A DNA stretch of 64,000 nt from [Erwinia] mediterraneensis (GCF_900604315.1 NZ_LR026978.1:741518-805517); one strand, 5' to 3'; numbered from the stretch's first letter, positions 1 to 10,765 are shown. Notes: generated by a model not told the origin, from the sequence alone. Translations and numbers: made by a program.

Positions 1-332
1 AAACGGTTCGGCACCAGGTACTGCACGTTACTGCCGCCCATACTGCGCAACGCCAGTACCGTTAACGCGGTGCTGGTGGCGCCATCGGCATCAAAATCGC
101 CTACTACCATAATGCGCCGGCCATCCAGCAGCGCCTGATGCAACAACGCGACCGCTTTATCGATGCCGCTCAGCGTATGGTACGGCAGCAGATGTTTCGC
201 CCCGCGCTCCAGCTCCGCCGCATTCTGAACGCCGCGCTGGCTGTAAAGCCGGCGCAGCAGCGGATGTAAATCACCGGGTAACGCTTCCGGGCTCAGCGCC
301 ACACGCCGCCGCAGTTCAACCTGTTTTATCAC
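1..332 (-). CDS. recJ: RecJ single-strand 5'-3' exonuclease, N-terminal part (cut by window edge)
   Basis: Only the first 110 codons are present; the gene runs off position 1. The translated start resembles E. coli RecJ (a leucine-rich stretch, LHPLLRRLY) and reaches the first DHH-family motif GDFDADGATST, whose aspartates bind catalytic Mn2+/Mg2+. RecJ degrades single-stranded DNA 5'-3' in RecF-pathway recombination and mismatch repair. The start chosen is GTG at 332, six bases after the dsbC stop, in the usual xerD-dsbC-recJ order, so it is probably cotranscribed and translationally coupled. Identification is secure; the length cannot be judged. Confidence 0.93.
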   Translation of the reverse strand, partial: MIKQVELRRRVALSPEALPGDLHPLLRRLYSQRGVQNAAELERGAKHLLPYHTLSGIDKAVALLHQALLDGRRIMVVGDFDADGATSTALTVLALRSMGGSNVQYLVPNR

Positions 333-338
333 TGCCAA

Positions 339-1043
339 TTAACCACCACGTTTTTGCCCGTCAAGCACCTGTTTCAGCTCCTGCGGTCCCTGATAACCCG
401 GGATCATCATCCCGCTGTCGGTCAGGATCGCTGGCGTGCCCTGAATACCGTAAAGAATGCCCAGCTGATAGTGCGGTTCGAGAGAAAGATCACAGGACGC
501 GGCAGCCGGGGTATTCCCCTTCATCGCTTCATCAAAAGCCTTGTTACGATCGGCTGCGCACCAGATCGATTTCATCGCCCCCGCCACCTGGCCCTGCAGC
601 CCTTCGCGCGGGAAGGCGAGATAACGCACCGTAATGCCCAGCGCATTGTAATCCGCCATCTGCTCATGTAGCTTGCGACAATAGCCGCAGGTAATATCGG
701 TGAACACCGTAATCACATGCTGCTCTTTTGCCGCTTTATACACGATCATCTGTGACGCCAGCGCCTCGACCTTCTTATCCAGCAGCTTGTTGGTAACATT
801 GAACGGCTGCGCGCCGCTGACGTCATACAACGGCCCCTGAATCATATGCTTGCCGTCTTCGGTCACGTAAAGGACGCCACTCTCGGTGAGCACCGTTTTT
901 ATTCCCGCCAGCGGTGATGGCTGAATCTCGACCTGCTGCAGTCCCAGTTTTTTCAGGGATTGTTGAATCGCGCTGTCGTCGGCATGAACCAGAGCGGAAA
1001 AGGTGCTGGCCAGCAGGGCCATCATCGCAAAATGCTTTTTCAT
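339..1043 (-). CDS. dsbC: Periplasmic thiol:disulfide interchange protein DsbC
   Basis: A 234-aa protein, close to the usual 236. A cleavable signal peptide of about 21 residues ends at VHA-DD. An N-terminal dimerisation domain (about residues 22-80) is followed by a thioredoxin fold carrying the active-site motif CGYC after FTDIT. DsbC is a V-shaped homodimer that shuffles incorrect disulfides in periplasmic proteins and is kept reduced by DsbD. The gene lies between xerD and recJ on the same strand, 22 bases after xerD, which is the conserved enterobacterial order. A plausible client in this window is the RcsF-like lipoprotein, which would have non-consecutive disulfides (inference). Confidence 0.97.
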   Translation of the reverse strand: MKKHFAMMALLASTFSALVHADDSAIQQSLKKLGLQQVEIQPSPLAGIKTVLTESGVLYVTEDGKHMIQGPLYDVSGAQPFNVTNKLLDKKVEALASQMIVYKAAKEQHVITVFTDITCGYCRKLHEQMADYNALGITVRYLAFPREGLQGQVAGAMKSIWCAADRNKAFDEAMKGNTPAAASCDLSLEPHYQLGILYGIQGTPAILTDSGMMIPGYQGPQELKQVLDGQKRGG

Positions 1044-1065
1044 CTTATTTCCTTATTTCCACGTC

Positions 1066-1959
1066 TCAGGCGCGTGGATGGTGCTGTTGATGTAACTGAC
1101 GTAGCCGCTCGGTGGCGACATGCGTATAGATTTGCGTCGTCGAAAGGTCGCTGTGTCCCAGCAACATCTGTACGACACGGAGATCGGCGCCGTGGTTCAG
1201 CAAATGGGTGGCAAATGCATGACGCAGCACATGCGGCGATAGCTTTTCGCTGTCGATCCCGGCCAGCGTGGCATAGTGTTTAATCCGATGCCAGAAGGTT
1301 TGCCGGGTCATTTGCCGGGCGCGATTGCTGGGAAACAGAACATCCAGCGTCTCGCCATTCAGCAGCCAGGGACGTCCATATTCCATATACTGCTCCAGCC
1401 AGTGTACCGCCTCTTCTCCCAGCGGCACCAGACGCTCTTTGTTGCCTTTACCGATCACCCGCACCACCCCCTGACGCAGGCTGATATCGCTCAGCGTCAG
1501 TCCCACCAGCTCGGAAACGCGCAGGCCGGTGGCGTAGAGCAGTTCAAGCATCGCCTTATCGCGTAGCTCCAGCGGGATCTCCACGCTGGGCGCCTGGAGC
1601 AGGCGCTCAACCTGCGCTTCGGAAAGATCTTTCGGCAGCCGCTGCGGCAGTTTTGGCGCCGCCAGCAGAGCACTGGGATCGTCTGAGCGCAGCTTTTCCC
1701 GATAGCAGTACTGGAAAAGGCGTCGCATAGCGCTGAGCAGGCGCGCCGAACTGCTGGCTTTGTAACCGCCATCGAATCGCTCCGCCAGAAAGGCTTGCAG
1801 ATCCATGGCGCTTACCGTAAGCAGCGTCAAATCATGATGGGCCAGCCAGGCAGCAAGATGTTGCAGATCCTGACGGTAGGAGGAGAGCGTGTTTTGCGCC
1901 AGGTTACGCTCAATCCAGAGCGCATCGAGAAACTGTTCTGTCAGATCGCTGTCTTGCAC
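1066..1959 (-). CDS. xerD: Site-specific tyrosine recombinase XerD
   Basis: XerD acts with XerC at dif to resolve chromosome dimers at cell division. The protein is 297 aa from a GTG start at 1959, chosen because a GAGGGAA ribosome-binding site precedes it and because it matches the 298-aa family length; an upstream TTG would add 28 unsupported residues. The N-terminal SAM-like core-binding domain is about residues 1-100. The catalytic domain carries the Arg of [11 protein letters not shown], the HxxR of [12 protein letters not shown], the His of [10 protein letters not shown] and the nucleophilic Tyr in QIYTH. First gene of the xerD-dsbC-recJ unit, divergent from fldB. Confidence 0.97.
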   Translation of the reverse strand: MQDSDLTEQFLDALWIERNLAQNTLSSYRQDLQHLAAWLAHHDLTLLTVSAMDLQAFLAERFDGGYKASSSARLLSAMRRLFQYCYREKLRSDDPSALLAAPKLPQRLPKDLSEAQVERLLQAPSVEIPLELRDKAMLELLYATGLRVSELVGLTLSDISLRQGVVRVIGKGNKERLVPLGEEAVHWLEQYMEYGRPWLLNGETLDVLFPSNRARQMTRQTFWHRIKHYATLAGIDSEKLSPHVLRHAFATHLLNHGADLRVVQMLLGHSDLSTTQIYTHVATERLRQLHQQHHPRA

Positions 1960-2061
1960 TTTTCCCTCGCTCACCGCTGTGAAATCGTGCTCATTATGCC
2001 TGATTTCAGCGCGCATCTGATACAATTGCGCCAGAGTCAGCAAAAACAGAGCATTATTTGC

Positions 2062-2580
2062 ATGAAAATCGGCCTATTTTACGGTTCCAGCACCTGTTAC
2101 ACCGAGATGGCAGCGGAGAAGATCCGCGACGTTATTGGCGAAGAGCTGGTCACGCTGCATAACCTGAAAGATGACGATCCTGCCCTGATGGAGCAGTATG
2201 ACCTGCTGATCCTCGGCATTCCGACCTGGGATTTTGGCGAGCTGCAGGAAGACTGGGAAGCGATCTGGCCGCAACTGCCAGGGCTGAATCTGCAGGGCAA
2301 AATTGTGGCGCTGTATGGCATGGGCGATCAGTTCGGCTATGGCGAATGGTTCCTGGATGCGCTGGGTATGCTGCATGAACTGCTGCTGCCAATGGGCGTG
2401 CAGTTTGTCGGCTACTGGCCGCGGGAAGGCTATGAGTTCACCAGTCCGAAGCCGCTGACGGCCGATGGCACACAGTTTGTTGGTCTGGCACTGGATGATG
2501 TCAACCAGTACGAACAGAGTGATGAACGCATCGCCCAGTGGTGCGAACAGATACTGACCGAAACCGCAGCACTGCTCTGA
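2062..2580 (+). CDS. fldB: Flavodoxin FldB
   Basis: A 172-aa flavodoxin with the FMN phosphate-binding loop [12 protein letters not shown] at the N terminus. Aromatic isoalloxazine-contacting segments [11 protein letters not shown] and [12 protein letters not shown] follow. It is a low-potential single-electron carrier in the cytoplasm. The start at 2062 is the conserved [10 protein letters not shown]; upstream in-frame codons belong to sequence antisense to xerD. It is the FldB rather than FldA type, judged by its position next to xerD and its similarity to E. coli FldB (DKxxPTW-type segment replaced by GIPTWDFGE). The gene is divergent from xerD across about 100 bases and convergent with ygfX. 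Confidence 0.96.
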   Translation: MKIGLFYGSSTCYTEMAAEKIRDVIGEELVTLHNLKDDDPALMEQYDLLILGIPTWDFGELQEDWEAIWPQLPGLNLQGKIVALYGMGDQFGYGEWFLDALGMLHELLLPMGVQFVGYWPREGYEFTSPKPLTADGTQFVGLALDDVNQYEQSDERIAQWCEQILTETAALL

Positions 2581-2586
2581 AACGCC

Positions 2587-2988
2587 TCAGCGGCTGAGCC
2601 AGAAGGCGCGCAACGCGCGCCAGGCCGCAGGCGTCATCGCATCGCGCATCAGCCAGAAACGCAGAGTCTGGCCTTCTGTGTTGCGCAGCACGACCCTTAC
2701 GCCCCAGGGCAGCCCGCGCAGCGGTCGCTGCAGCTGCCAGCGTTTGCCGCACCAGCGCCAGGTTGTCGCTGACTCGATGCAGAGCTCCCCCTGACGTGCC
2801 TTCAGCTGTTGTGCCTTGCCCCACGCTTCCCGCAGTACCATCAGCAACAGCGCTGGCTTTACCCAGGCTCCGGGGCTTGCCCAGGGGGACAGCAGCAGCG
2901 CGGCAATCACCGCCCCCTGAAGTCCGCCCTGCAGCCAGCGCGCCGTCAGCGACGGTTTGAGATCACATTGCCACCGGACCGCGCTCAC
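2587..2988 (-). CDS. ygfX: YgfX (CptA) small membrane protein partnering SdhE
   Basis: A 133-aa protein with two hydrophobic segments near residues 18-50 and a soluble C-terminal part, as in the YgfX family of about 135 aa. Its start overlaps the 3' end of sdhE by 26 bases, the conserved sdhE-ygfX operon arrangement, so translational coupling is likely. YgfX has been described in E. coli both as a toxin-like partner (CptA) of SdhE affecting cytoskeletal proteins and as a membrane protein linked to pigment production in Serratia; which role applies here is not visible. A GTG three codons downstream (2979) is an alternative start that fits E. coli better. Confidence 0.88.
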   Translation of the reverse strand: MSAVRWQCDLKPSLTARWLQGGLQGAVIAALLLSPWASPGAWVKPALLLMVLREAWGKAQQLKARQGELCIESATTWRWCGKRWQLQRPLRGLPWGVRVVLRNTEGQTLRFWLMRDAMTPAAWRALRAFWLSR

Positions 2989-3229
2989 GGTTACGCTGCT
3001 GAATCAGTTTTACCATACGTTTCAGTTCAGGATCGGCCGGTTCGCCATGATCCATCAGCCAGTTAAACAGATCGGGATCGTCACTCTGTAGCAGCGCGAT
3101 AAAGACTCTTTTGTCGTTGTCGCTCAGCGTGTCATATTCATATTCAAAGAACGGCATGATGGCGATGTCCAGCTCCAGCATGCCGCGACGGCAAGCCCAG
3201 TGAATGCGGGATTTATCATGAATATCCAT
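2963..3229 (-). CDS. sdhE: SdhE FAD assembly factor
   Basis: An 88-aa protein, exactly the usual length. It contains the defining RGxxE motif (RRGMLELD, residues about 14-21), which contacts the flavoprotein subunit. SdhE promotes covalent FAD attachment to SdhA and FrdA, activating succinate dehydrogenase and fumarate reductase in the cytoplasm. The start at 3229 ([11 protein letters not shown]) is preferred over one five codons upstream because it matches the family. It is followed by an overlapping ygfX. ygfZ, encoding another cofactor-maintenance protein, lies divergently about 230 bases away. Confidence 0.96.
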   Translation of the reverse strand: MDIHDKSRIHWACRRGMLELDIAIMPFFEYEYDTLSDNDKRVFIALLQSDDPDLFNWLMDHGEPADPELKRMVKLIQQRNRERGPVAM

Positions 3230-3455
3230 GTTTCGGGTTTCCACAGTTCAAACAGTGGCGGCTAGTGTAACCTGGTTTTTCACAGGCTGCAGGCCACGAC
3301 GCCCGCGCTGAGCGCGGTTACGCAAAGAGATGCTGTTACAGGCAGGGTTATCACACGATTTGTGCGCCCGCTTCCGTAAACAGGTTGCAAAGCCGCACTG
3401 CTCTTTTAACATTGGTAGCATTGTTTCGCATGAACCTCTTAATCAGGATACCTCC

Positions 3456-4442
3456 ATGCCTATTTTTACATTACCGCCACGTCAGCCAGCCGCTTCTGCC
3501 CGCCTGCCGTTAACGCTGATCTCGCTTGATGAGTGGGCGCTGGTCAGGGTACAGGGTGCCGACAGCCTCAGCTACCTGCAGGGACAGCTTACCCTTGACG
3601 TATCTGCGCTGACGGCGACCCGGCATCTGCCCGCAGCCCATTGTGATGCCAAAGGCAAAATGTGGAGCAACCTGCGCCTGTTCCATCGCGGTGAAGGTTT
3701 TGCTTACCTGGTGCGTCGCAGCGTACGCGACAGTCAGCTGGCCGAGCTGAAAAAGTACGCAGTATTTTCCAAAGTGACCTTTACCGCTGATGATGATGCA
3801 GTGCTGCTTGGCGTTGCCGGTTTTCAGGCGCGCGCGGCATTGACCAGTCTGTTTACCACCCTGCCGGACAGTGACACCCCGGTGGTGCAGCAGGGCGAAA
3901 CGACCCTGCTGTGGTTTGATCAGCCCGCCGAGCGCTTTCTGCTGGTCACCACTGCTGAGCAGGCGCAGGCACTGCAGCAAAAACTGGCAGGGGATGCCCA
4001 GCTGAATGACAGCACCCAGTGGCTGGCACTGGATATTGAAGCGGGTCTGCCGGTTATCGACAGCGCCACCAGCGCCCAGTTTATTCCGCAGGCCACTAAC
4101 CTGCAGGCGCTGAACGCCATCAGCTTTAAAAAAGGCTGCTACAGCGGTCAGGAGATGGTAGCGCGCGCCAAATACCGGGGTGCCAACAAGCGCGCCCTGT
4201 GGTGGCTGGCGGGCAAAGCTACACGCCTGCCTGCCGTTAACGACTCTCTGGAGCTGCAGATGGGGGAAAGATGGCGGCGTACCGGCACCGTGCTGGCGGC
4301 CGTTCAGCTGGATGATGGCGCTGTCTGGGTGCAGGCGGTGCTGAATAACGATCTGGAGCCGGACAGCGTGCTGCGTGTGGAAGGCGATGAAGGCAGCACA
4401 CTGACTATTCAGCCGCTGCCTTATACGCTGGACGAGGCGTAA
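3456..4442 (+). CDS. ygfZ: Folate-binding Fe-S cluster maintenance protein YgfZ
   Basis: A 328-aa GcvT-fold protein starting at 3456 ([11 protein letters not shown]). The family signature [18 protein letters not shown], with its essential cysteine, lies at about residues 225-242. YgfZ binds tetrahydrofolate and is needed for activity of some Fe-S enzymes such as MiaB under oxidative stress. The longer reading frame from 3330 lacks family support upstream of the chosen ATG. It lies near genes of folate and one-carbon metabolism (gcvTHP, fau) and is followed at once by a strong terminator hairpin. Confidence 0.96.
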   Translation: MPIFTLPPRQPAASARLPLTLISLDEWALVRVQGADSLSYLQGQLTLDVSALTATRHLPAAHCDAKGKMWSNLRLFHRGEGFAYLVRRSVRDSQLAELKKYAVFSKVTFTADDDAVLLGVAGFQARAALTSLFTTLPDSDTPVVQQGETTLLWFDQPAERFLLVTTAEQAQALQQKLAGDAQLNDSTQWLALDIEAGLPVIDSATSAQFIPQATNLQALNAISFKKGCYSGQEMVARAKYRGANKRALWWLAGKATRLPAVNDSLELQMGERWRRTGTVLAAVQLDDGAVWVQAVLNNDLEPDSVLRVEGDEGSTLTIQPLPYTLDEA

Positions 4443-4450
4443 TGTCATCA

Positions 4451-4477
4451 CGGGCCGCAGCGGCGGCCCGTTGTTTT
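4451..4477 (+). terminator. Rho-independent terminator of ygfZ
   Basis: An 8-bp perfect GC stem (CGGGCCGC / GCGGCCCG, 4451-4470) with a 4-nt loop is followed by TTGTTTT. It lies between convergent ygfZ and trhA and reaches the trhA stop codon. Confidence 0.8.
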
Positions 4478-5126
4478 ACACATAGAAGTAGATAGCGCAG
4501 AAGTGACAGGCGCTGCCGCCCAGCACAAATCCATGCCAGATAGCGTGGTTATAAGGAATACGGCGCGCCACATAGAAAATCACCCCGAGCGAATAGATGA
4601 TCCCTCCGGCTGACAGCAGCCAGATTCCCCCTGCTTCGAGTTTCAGCGCCAGCTGGTAGATCACAATCAGCGACAACCAGCCCATAGTGAGATAGGTAGC
4701 CAGTGACAACACTTTAAAGCGGTGCGCGATGGTCAGTTTAAAAATAATGCCCAGCAGCGCCATGCTCCAGACAACGACCATCAGGCCGTGCGCCAGCGGC
4801 GACTTTAATCCCACCAACAGAAAAGGAGTATAGGTGCCGGCAATCAGTAAGTAGATGGCGCAATGGTCAAATTTTTTCAGCCAGCGTTTGGCTTTCTGTT
4901 GGGGAATGGCGTGATAAAGCGTTGAGGCGAGAAACAGCAGAATCATGCTGCCGCCGTAAAGGCTGTAGCTGGTGATGGCCAGCGCGTCGGCGCGCATTTC
5001 TACTGCCTGCGTCAGCAGCAGCACCAGGCCGACGATACCAAACAGGCAACCAAGACCATGGCTGATACTGTTTGCAATCTCCTCTGCCAGGCAGTAGCCC
5101 TGGGTAATGATACGATGCTGTGACAT
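4476..5126 (-). CDS. trhA: TrhA / hemolysin III family membrane protein
   Basis: A 216-aa protein with seven predicted hydrophobic segments, typical of the hemolysin III/PAQR-like superfamily. Conserved polar residues lie in the membrane: SxxYH near STLYHAIP, D in FDHCAIY, and the C-terminal HxxxH (HAIWHGF), proposed as a metal site. The E. coli homologue YqfA was renamed TrhA for a role in membrane energetics and fatty acid metabolism; the name hemolysin is historical. The start at 5126 follows AGGA by eight bases; an in-frame codon seven residues upstream is less likely. Convergent with ygfZ. Confidence 0.92.
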   Translation of the reverse strand: MSQHRIITQGYCLAEEIANSISHGLGCLFGIVGLVLLLTQAVEMRADALAITSYSLYGGSMILLFLASTLYHAIPQQKAKRWLKKFDHCAIYLLIAGTYTPFLLVGLKSPLAHGLMVVVWSMALLGIIFKLTIAHRFKVLSLATYLTMGWLSLIVIYQLALKLEAGGIWLLSAGGIIYSLGVIFYVARRIPYNHAIWHGFVLGGSACHFCAIYFYV

Positions 5127-5396
5127 AGGTGGGTTCCTGCAAATCATGGCGGGGGATTGTGTTTTTTCTGTACACCAGAGTAGCGAATAACGGTTTCAGT
5201 GTACACTTGTACGCCAGGAGAAAAGCGTAAATCGTTGTCAACATCACAGGCTGCCCTGGCTTTGCGTCTCTGCTTCCCTTGCGCTGCAGCGTCACCGCTA
5301 ATGCAGATAAAACCACGGCAGCAGCCCGCACAAAGCAAACGCGCTTTGGCAGGCGCTCGCCAGTCATGGCCCCTCAGATCGCCGGAGAGGCGCGGC

Positions 5397-6140
5397 TCAG
5401 CGTCCTCCGGCCAGATCGATAAAGCTGCCGGTCACGTAGGAGGCGGCATCGCTGGCTAACCAGACGATCGCCTCCGCGACCTCTTCCGCCTGGCCGCCGC
5501 GCCCCATCGGTATCGAGCTGGCCAGACGGTCAACGCGATCGGGCTCGCCGCCATCGGCGTGCATGTCGGTATAGATACAACCGGGCCGCACGCTGTTGAC
5601 GCGAATGCCGTGTGAGGCCACTTCCAGCGACAGACCTTTGGTCAGGCTGTCCATTGCGCCCTTGGAGGCCGCATAATCCACATACTCGCCCGGCGCTCCT
5701 GTACGCGCCGCAGCGGATGAGACGTTAACAATAGCACCGCCGCTTCCACCGTGCTGCGTCCCCATGCGCCTGACCGCCTCGCGACAGCAAAGAAAGGTTC
5801 CGGTGACGTTGGTGGCAAATACCCGGCTGATACGCGCCGCGTCCAGCTGCTCTACCCTGCACTGCTGAAACAGGATGCCCGCATTGTTAACCAGCACCGC
5901 CAGCGCCGCGGGCTGCTGATCGAGCTGCTGAAACATCGCAATAACCTGCTGCTCATCGGCGATGTCCGCCTGTATGGCGAGCGCCTTGCCGCCGCTGCGC
6001 TGGATAGTTTCTACTACCTGCTGCGCCTCTTCTGCACGCTGGCGGTAGTTCACCGCCACCAGATAACCCTTTTCCGCCAGTTTTAAGGCTGTCGCGCGCC
6101 CGATGCCGCGGCTGCCGCCGGTAACCAGTGCCAGTTTCAT
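5397..6140 (-). CDS. ygfF: SDR family oxidoreductase YgfF
   Basis: A 247-aa classical short-chain dehydrogenase/reductase, the same length as E. coli YgfF and similar along its whole length. Rossmann motif TGGSRGIGRA lies at residues about 7-16, NNAG near 88, the catalytic Ser in NVSSAA, YxxxK as YAASKG, and the PG motif RPGCIYTDMH. Substrate is unknown; the motifs suggest NAD(P)-dependent sugar or keto group reduction. The start at 6140 follows AGGAGAAACAGC. It lies 63 bases after gcvP and could be reached by readthrough, but is not a known part of the glycine cleavage operon. Confidence 0.92.
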   Translation of the reverse strand: MKLALVTGGSRGIGRATALKLAEKGYLVAVNYRQRAEEAQQVVETIQRSGGKALAIQADIADEQQVIAMFQQLDQQPAALAVLVNNAGILFQQCRVEQLDAARISRVFATNVTGTFLCCREAVRRMGTQHGGSGGAIVNVSSAAARTGAPGEYVDYAASKGAMDSLTKGLSLEVASHGIRVNSVRPGCIYTDMHADGGEPDRVDRLASSIPMGRGGQAEEVAEAIVWLASDAASYVTGSFIDLAGGR

Positions 6141-6203
6141 GCTGTTTCTCCTGTAAAAAAGGGCCAGCAAGCGGCCCCTGAAATATCAATGCAAACGGAA
6201 TGC

Positions 6204-9077
6204 TTACTGATAGTCGCTGATCGGCACGCAGGAACAAAAGAGGTTGCGATCGCCAAACACATCATCCAGACGTTTTACCGTCGGCCAGTATTTATTGTCA
6301 CAGCCCGCCGGGAACACTGCCAGCTCACGGCTGTAAGGATGCGTCCACTCGCCCACCAGTTCGCGCTGAGTATGAGGCGCATTGACCAGCGGGTTGTCAT
6401 CCGCAGGCCACACGCCGTCAGCGACGCGATCGATCTCCATGCGGATCGACAGCATGGCATCAATAAAGCGATCCAGCTCGATCTTGCTCTCCGATTCGGT
6501 CGGCTCCACCATCAGCGTCCCGGCCACCGGGAACGACATGGTGGGTGCATGGAAGCCATAGTCGATCAGACGCTTAGCGATATCCAGCTCGCTGATGCCG
6601 CACTGCTCTTTCAGCGGACGAATATCCAGAATACATTCGTGCGCCACGCGCCCGTCACGTCCTGAATAGAGGATGGGATAGGCGGACTGCAGACGGCGGG
6701 CGATATAGTTGGCGTTCAGAATTGCCACCGAACTCGCCTGTTTCAACCCTTCGGCGCCCATCATGCGGATATACATCCAGCTGATCGGCAGGATAGAGGC
6801 GCTGCCAAAAGGCGCGGCGGAGACAGCACCCTGCTGCGTCAGTACCCCATCAATCTGGACAACGCTGTGCCCTGGTACGAAAGGCGCCAGATGCGCTTTC
6901 ACGCCAATCGGTCCCATACCCGGACCGCCGCCGCCGTGCGGGATACAGAAAGTTTTATGCAGGTTCAGATGCGAAACATCCGCTCCGATATAGCCTGGCG
7001 TGGTAATGCCCACCTGAGCATTCATGTTCGCGCCATCAAGGTAAACCTGGCCGCCGAACTGATGCACGATCTGGCATACCTCACGAATAGTCTCTTCATA
7101 CACGCCGTGCGTAGAGGGATAGGTCACCATGATGCAGGAGAGTTGTTCGCCTGCCTGCGCCGCTTTCTCACGCAGATCGTGCAGGTCGATGTTCCCCTGT
7201 TTGTCACAGGCCACCACCACCACGCTCATGCCCGCCATCTGGGCCGACGCCGGGTTAGTGCCGTGCGCCGAACTGGGGATCAGACAGATATGACGCTGAC
7301 CTTCGTTGCGGCTCTCATGGTAGCGGCGAATCGCCAGCAGTCCGGCATACTCGCCCTGGGCACCGGAGTTTGGCTGCATACAGAGCGCATCATAGCCGGT
7401 CAGCTGCACCAGCCATTGCGAAAGCTGGGCGATCATCTGCAGATAGCCGGTCGCCTGCTCTGCCGGACAGAACGGGTGCAGTTCCGCGAACTCCGGCCAG
7501 GTGATGGGGATCATCTCAGCGGCCGCGTTCAGCTTCATGGTGCAGGAGCCGAGCGGGATCATCGCCTGATTCAGCGCCAGATCTTTTTTCTCCAGGCTGT
7601 GCATGTAACGCATCATCTCTGTTTCGCTGTGATGACGGTTAAATACCGGATGGGTCAGGATGGGCGTGCTGCGCTGCAGGCTGGCCGGAATAGAGTCGCT
7701 GCCAGCAGCGACCCGGGCATCCAGATTGTCGATATCCAGCCCATGCTCATCTCCCAGCAGGATAGCGAACAGCGCCGCAACATCGTCGCGTCCGGTGGTT
7801 TCATCCAGCGTGATACCAACCGCCTGGTGAATGTCGCTGCGCAGGTTAACCCCGAAACTCAGCGCCCGGTTCAGCACCGCTGCTTTATCGGCAACTTCAA
7901 CGGTCAGCGTATCGAACCAGCAGTTATGGCGCAGCTTCAGACCACCCTGCTGCAGGCCAGCGGCCAGGATGTCGGTAAGGCGGTGAATGCGCGAAGCGAT
8001 GCGCTTCAGGCCCCGCGGGCCATGGAACACAGCATAGAGACCGGCGATGTTCGCCAGCAGCACCTGCGAGGTACAGATATTGGAGTTGGCCTTTTCGCGG
8101 CGGATATGCTGCTCACGGGTTTGCATCGCCATACGCAGCGCAGTATTGCCTGCGGCATCGCGGGAAACGCCGATAATGCGGCCCGGCATGGAGCGACGAT
8201 GCTCATCGCGGCTGGCAAAGAAGGCGGCATGCGGGCCGCCGTAGCCCATCGGCACGCCGAAACGCTGCGCCGAGCCGAAAACGATATCAGCCCCCTGCTT
8301 GCCCGGCGCTTCCAGCAGCAGCAGCGACATAAAATCTGCGGCCACACTGACGATCACCTTACGGCTCTTGAGTTGCGCAATCAGGTCGCGGTAATCATGC
8401 ACTTCACCGGTGGTTCCTACCTGCTGCAGCAGTACGCCGAAAAGATCATCGTGATCGCACGCTTTGTCAGCACGATCGATGATCAGGTCAAAGCCAAAGG
8501 TTTCGGCACGGGTGCGCACCACGTCGAGGGTTTGTGGATGAATATCCTCGGCGATAAAAAATTTGTTGGCGTTTTTCAGCTTACTGACGCGCTTCGCCAT
8601 CGCCATCGCTTCTGCCGCCGCCGTGGCTTCATCCAGCAGCGAGGCGGAGGCAACATCCAGACCGGTCAAATCCAGCGTCACCTGCTGGAAATTCAGCAAT
8701 GCCTCAAGACGCCCCTGCGAAACTTCCGGCTGATAAGGGGTATAGGCGGTATACCAGCCGGGATTTTCCAGCATGTTGCGCAGGATCACCGGCGGAGTAA
8801 TGACCGCGCTGTAGCCCATGCCGATCCAGGATTTGTAACGCTGGTTCTGGCTGGCTATCGCCTTGAGTTCCGCCAGCGCCTGCTGTTCGGTAACAGCTTC
8901 ACCAATAGCAGGCGGGCTCGGTAACTGAATATCCGCAGGCACAACGGAGCCAATAAGCGCCTCCAGCGAGCTGGCACCAATGGTTTCCAGCATACTGACC
9001 TGTTGTTCAGGCGAAGGGCCGATATGGCGCTCGATAAATGCACCGTTGTGTTCAAGCTGGCTGAGAGTCTGGGTCAT
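6204..9077 (-). CDS. gcvP: Glycine dehydrogenase (decarboxylating), P protein of glycine cleavage
   Basis: A 957-aa protein, the exact E. coli length. The pyridoxal-phosphate lysine lies in [18 protein letters not shown] near residue 705. The two homologous halves of the gamma2-type P protein are both present. GcvP decarboxylates glycine and passes the aminomethyl group to lipoyl-GcvH. The start at 9077 ([11 protein letters not shown]) matches the family; a 67-residue upstream extension of the frame is not supported. It is the third gene of gcvT-gcvH-gcvP, separated from gcvH by about 110 bases containing a large hairpin. Confidence 0.98.
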   Translation of the reverse strand: MTQTLSQLEHNGAFIERHIGPSPEQQVSMLETIGASSLEALIGSVVPADIQLPSPPAIGEAVTEQQALAELKAIASQNQRYKSWIGMGYSAVITPPVILRNMLENPGWYTAYTPYQPEVSQGRLEALLNFQQVTLDLTGLDVASASLLDEATAAAEAMAMAKRVSKLKNANKFFIAEDIHPQTLDVVRTRAETFGFDLIIDRADKACDHDDLFGVLLQQVGTTGEVHDYRDLIAQLKSRKVIVSVAADFMSLLLLEAPGKQGADIVFGSAQRFGVPMGYGGPHAAFFASRDEHRRSMPGRIIGVSRDAAGNTALRMAMQTREQHIRREKANSNICTSQVLLANIAGLYAVFHGPRGLKRIASRIHRLTDILAAGLQQGGLKLRHNCWFDTLTVEVADKAAVLNRALSFGVNLRSDIHQAVGITLDETTGRDDVAALFAILLGDEHGLDIDNLDARVAAGSDSIPASLQRSTPILTHPVFNRHHSETEMMRYMHSLEKKDLALNQAMIPLGSCTMKLNAAAEMIPITWPEFAELHPFCPAEQATGYLQMIAQLSQWLVQLTGYDALCMQPNSGAQGEYAGLLAIRRYHESRNEGQRHICLIPSSAHGTNPASAQMAGMSVVVVACDKQGNIDLHDLREKAAQAGEQLSCIMVTYPSTHGVYEETIREVCQIVHQFGGQVYLDGANMNAQVGITTPGYIGADVSHLNLHKTFCIPHGGGGPGMGPIGVKAHLAPFVPGHSVVQIDGVLTQQGAVSAAPFGSASILPISWMYIRMMGAEGLKQASSVAILNANYIARRLQSAYPILYSGRDGRVAHECILDIRPLKEQCGISELDIAKRLIDYGFHAPTMSFPVAGTLMVEPTESESKIELDRFIDAMLSIRMEIDRVADGVWPADDNPLVNAPHTQRELVGEWTHPYSRELAVFPAGCDNKYWPTVKRLDDVFGDRNLFCSCVPISDYQ

Positions 9078-9134
9078 TAGCAGTAAATCCTGAATCGGGC
9101 TGGGTAAGAAAAAGCTGCACACATGCCGGGCAGT

Positions 9135-9174
9135 GCGGTGCGTTCGGGAACGCAACGCTCCCGAAACACACCGC
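9135..9174. repeat. Intercistronic hairpin between gcvH and gcvP
   Basis: Arms GCGGTG and CACCGC enclose TTCGGGA/TCCCGAA with a small bulge and a 9-nt loop. It resembles a REP-type or mRNA-stabilising stem rather than a terminator, since no U-tract follows on the minus strand. It could set the GcvH:GcvP ratio, as GcvH is needed in excess (inference). Confidence 0.55.
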
Positions 9175-9186
9175 TCAGCACGTCGG

Positions 9187-9573
9187 TTACTCGTCGATCG
9201 ACGCTTTGTAAGCGTCCGCATCCAGCAATGCTTCAAGTTCCGATGCGTCGCTGGCGCTGATTCTGAACAGCCAGCCATCGGTGTAAGGATCGCTGTTCAC
9301 CAGTTCTGGCGCATCGCCCAGCGCCTCGTTTACCGCAACAATTTCACCGCTGAGGGGGGCATAGATGTCAGAGGCAGCTTTTACCGATTCAGCTACCGCA
9401 CACTCTTCACCGGCAGCAAAAGTGGTGCCGGGTTCCGGCAGATCCACAAACACCATGTCACCCAGTAGTTCCTGCGCATGTTCGGTGATGCCGACGGTGT
9501 AAGTGCCGTCTTCTTCTTTACGCACCCACTCATGGCTTTCACGGTATTTCAATTCATTAGGCACATTGCTCAT
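9187..9573 (-). CDS. gcvH: Glycine cleavage H protein
   Basis: A 128-aa lipoyl carrier protein of the usual length. The lipoylated lysine is K65 in [15 protein letters not shown]. GcvH shuttles the aminomethyl intermediate between GcvP, GcvT and the dihydrolipoyl dehydrogenase. The second of two close ATGs (9573, MSNVPNELK) is chosen because AGGAG lies eight bases upstream, whereas the first would be only two bases away. Middle gene of gcvTHP, 20 bases after gcvT. Confidence 0.98.
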   Translation of the reverse strand: MSNVPNELKYRESHEWVRKEEDGTYTVGITEHAQELLGDMVFVDLPEPGTTFAAGEECAVAESVKAASDIYAPLSGEIVAVNEALGDAPELVNSDPYTDGWLFRISASDASELEALLDADAYKASIDE

Positions 9574-9593
9574 CGCCATTTCTCCTGAAAAAA

Positions 9594-10691
9594 TTACTGC
9601 GCGACCGGTTTGCCGGCGCGAACGAATACGGGTTTGGTGACCTGAACCGCGACTTCGCGATTGCGAATTTCAACAATGGCATGATCGCCAATGCCCGCCG
9701 GCACGCGTGCCAGCGCAATACTGTAACCCAGCGTGGGGGAGAAGGATCCACTGGTAATGATCCCCTGCCGCATTTGCCCCTGAGCATCGGTAAAGCGCAC
9801 CGGCAGGCCGTTGCGCAATACGCCTTTTTCTTTCATCACCAGGCCAACCAGCTTTTCCGTGCCTGCTGCGCGTTGCGCTTCCAGCGCGTCACGACCGATG
9901 AAGTCGCGATCCGTCGGCTCCCGGCTGATGGTCCAACCCATGTTAGCCGCCAGCGGTGACACTTTTTCGTCCATCTCCTGACCATACAGATTCATGCCCG
10001 CTTCCAGGCGCAGCGTATCACGCGCGCCCAGGCCTGCAGGCTTCACGCCTGCAGCCAGCAGCTGTTGCCAGAAATCCGCCGCTTCCGCAGCTGGCAGCGC
10101 GATTTCATAGCCCGCTTCCCCGGTATAGCCGGTGGTGGCGATAAACAGATTACCCGTCTGAACGCCAAAAAACGGCTTCATACCAGCTACCGCCTGCTGC
10201 TGCTCAGCACTGAACAGCGTCTGCGCTTTCTGCTGCGCGTTGGGACCCTGCACCGCAATCAAAGCCAGATCGTCACGCTCCTGAAGGGTGACGTCATAAG
10301 CCTGCGCATGTTCACCGATCCATTGCAGATCCTTCTCACGCGTGGCGGAGTTAACCACCACGCGGAAGAAGTCTTCGGTCATAAAGTAAACAATCAAATC
10401 ATCGATGACGCCACCCGAGGCGTTAAGCATGCCGCTGTAGAGGGCTTTGCCAGGCTGGGTCAGTTTGGCAACATCGTTAGCCAGCAGGTAACGCAGAAAT
10501 TCACGCGTGCGCGCACCCTGCAGATCGACAATCGTCATATGGGAAACATCGAACATGCCCGCGTCATTACGTACCGCGTGATGTTCATCCAGCTGAGAGC
10601 CATAATGCAGCGGCATCATCCAGCCGTGGAAGTCCACCATACGGGCGCCGCAGGCTTGATGCTGGGCAAACAAAGGCGTTTGTTGAGTCAT
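9594..10691 (-). CDS. gcvT: Glycine cleavage T protein (aminomethyltransferase)
   Basis: A 365-aa protein against 364 in E. coli. The N-terminal [24 protein letters not shown] and the catalytic Asp region FDVSHM are conserved, as is the GYTGEAGYE folate-pocket signature. GcvT transfers the methylene group from aminomethyl-lipoyl-GcvH to tetrahydrofolate, releasing ammonia. The start at 10691 follows AGGATGGTT; the upstream in-frame codons are not conserved. First gene of the operon, with a PurR-type operator about 60 bases upstream. Paralogous fold to YgfZ in this window. Confidence 0.98.
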   Translation of the reverse strand: MTQQTPLFAQHQACGARMVDFHGWMMPLHYGSQLDEHHAVRNDAGMFDVSHMTIVDLQGARTREFLRYLLANDVAKLTQPGKALYSGMLNASGGVIDDLIVYFMTEDFFRVVVNSATREKDLQWIGEHAQAYDVTLQERDDLALIAVQGPNAQQKAQTLFSAEQQQAVAGMKPFFGVQTGNLFIATTGYTGEAGYEIALPAAEAADFWQQLLAAGVKPAGLGARDTLRLEAGMNLYGQEMDEKVSPLAANMGWTISREPTDRDFIGRDALEAQRAAGTEKLVGLVMKEKGVLRNGLPVRFTDAQGQMRQGIITSGSFSPTLGYSIALARVPAGIGDHAIVEIRNREVAVQVTKPVFVRAGKPVAQ

Positions 10692-10749
10692 AACCATCCT
10701 GTGCAAAAACAAGTGAGTTAAAGCGGCCTTTTACCGGCTCCGGAAACCG

Positions 10750-10765
10750 ACGCAAACGTTCTCTT
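10750..10765. promoter_or_regulatory. PurR operator of gcvTHP
   Basis: ACGCAAACGTTCTCTT matches the PurR consensus ANGCAANCGNTTNCNT with one mismatch. On the minus strand it sits just downstream of a -10-like CATAGTAA, the placement known for E. coli gcvT where PurR overlaps the start site. It supports purine-dependent repression of the one-carbon-producing glycine cleavage operon. Confidence 0.8.

Noticed and set aside
6867..8924. 685-codon open frame antisense to gcvP
   Set aside because: Shadow of high-GC codon bias in gcvP; no signal, domain or independent RBS.
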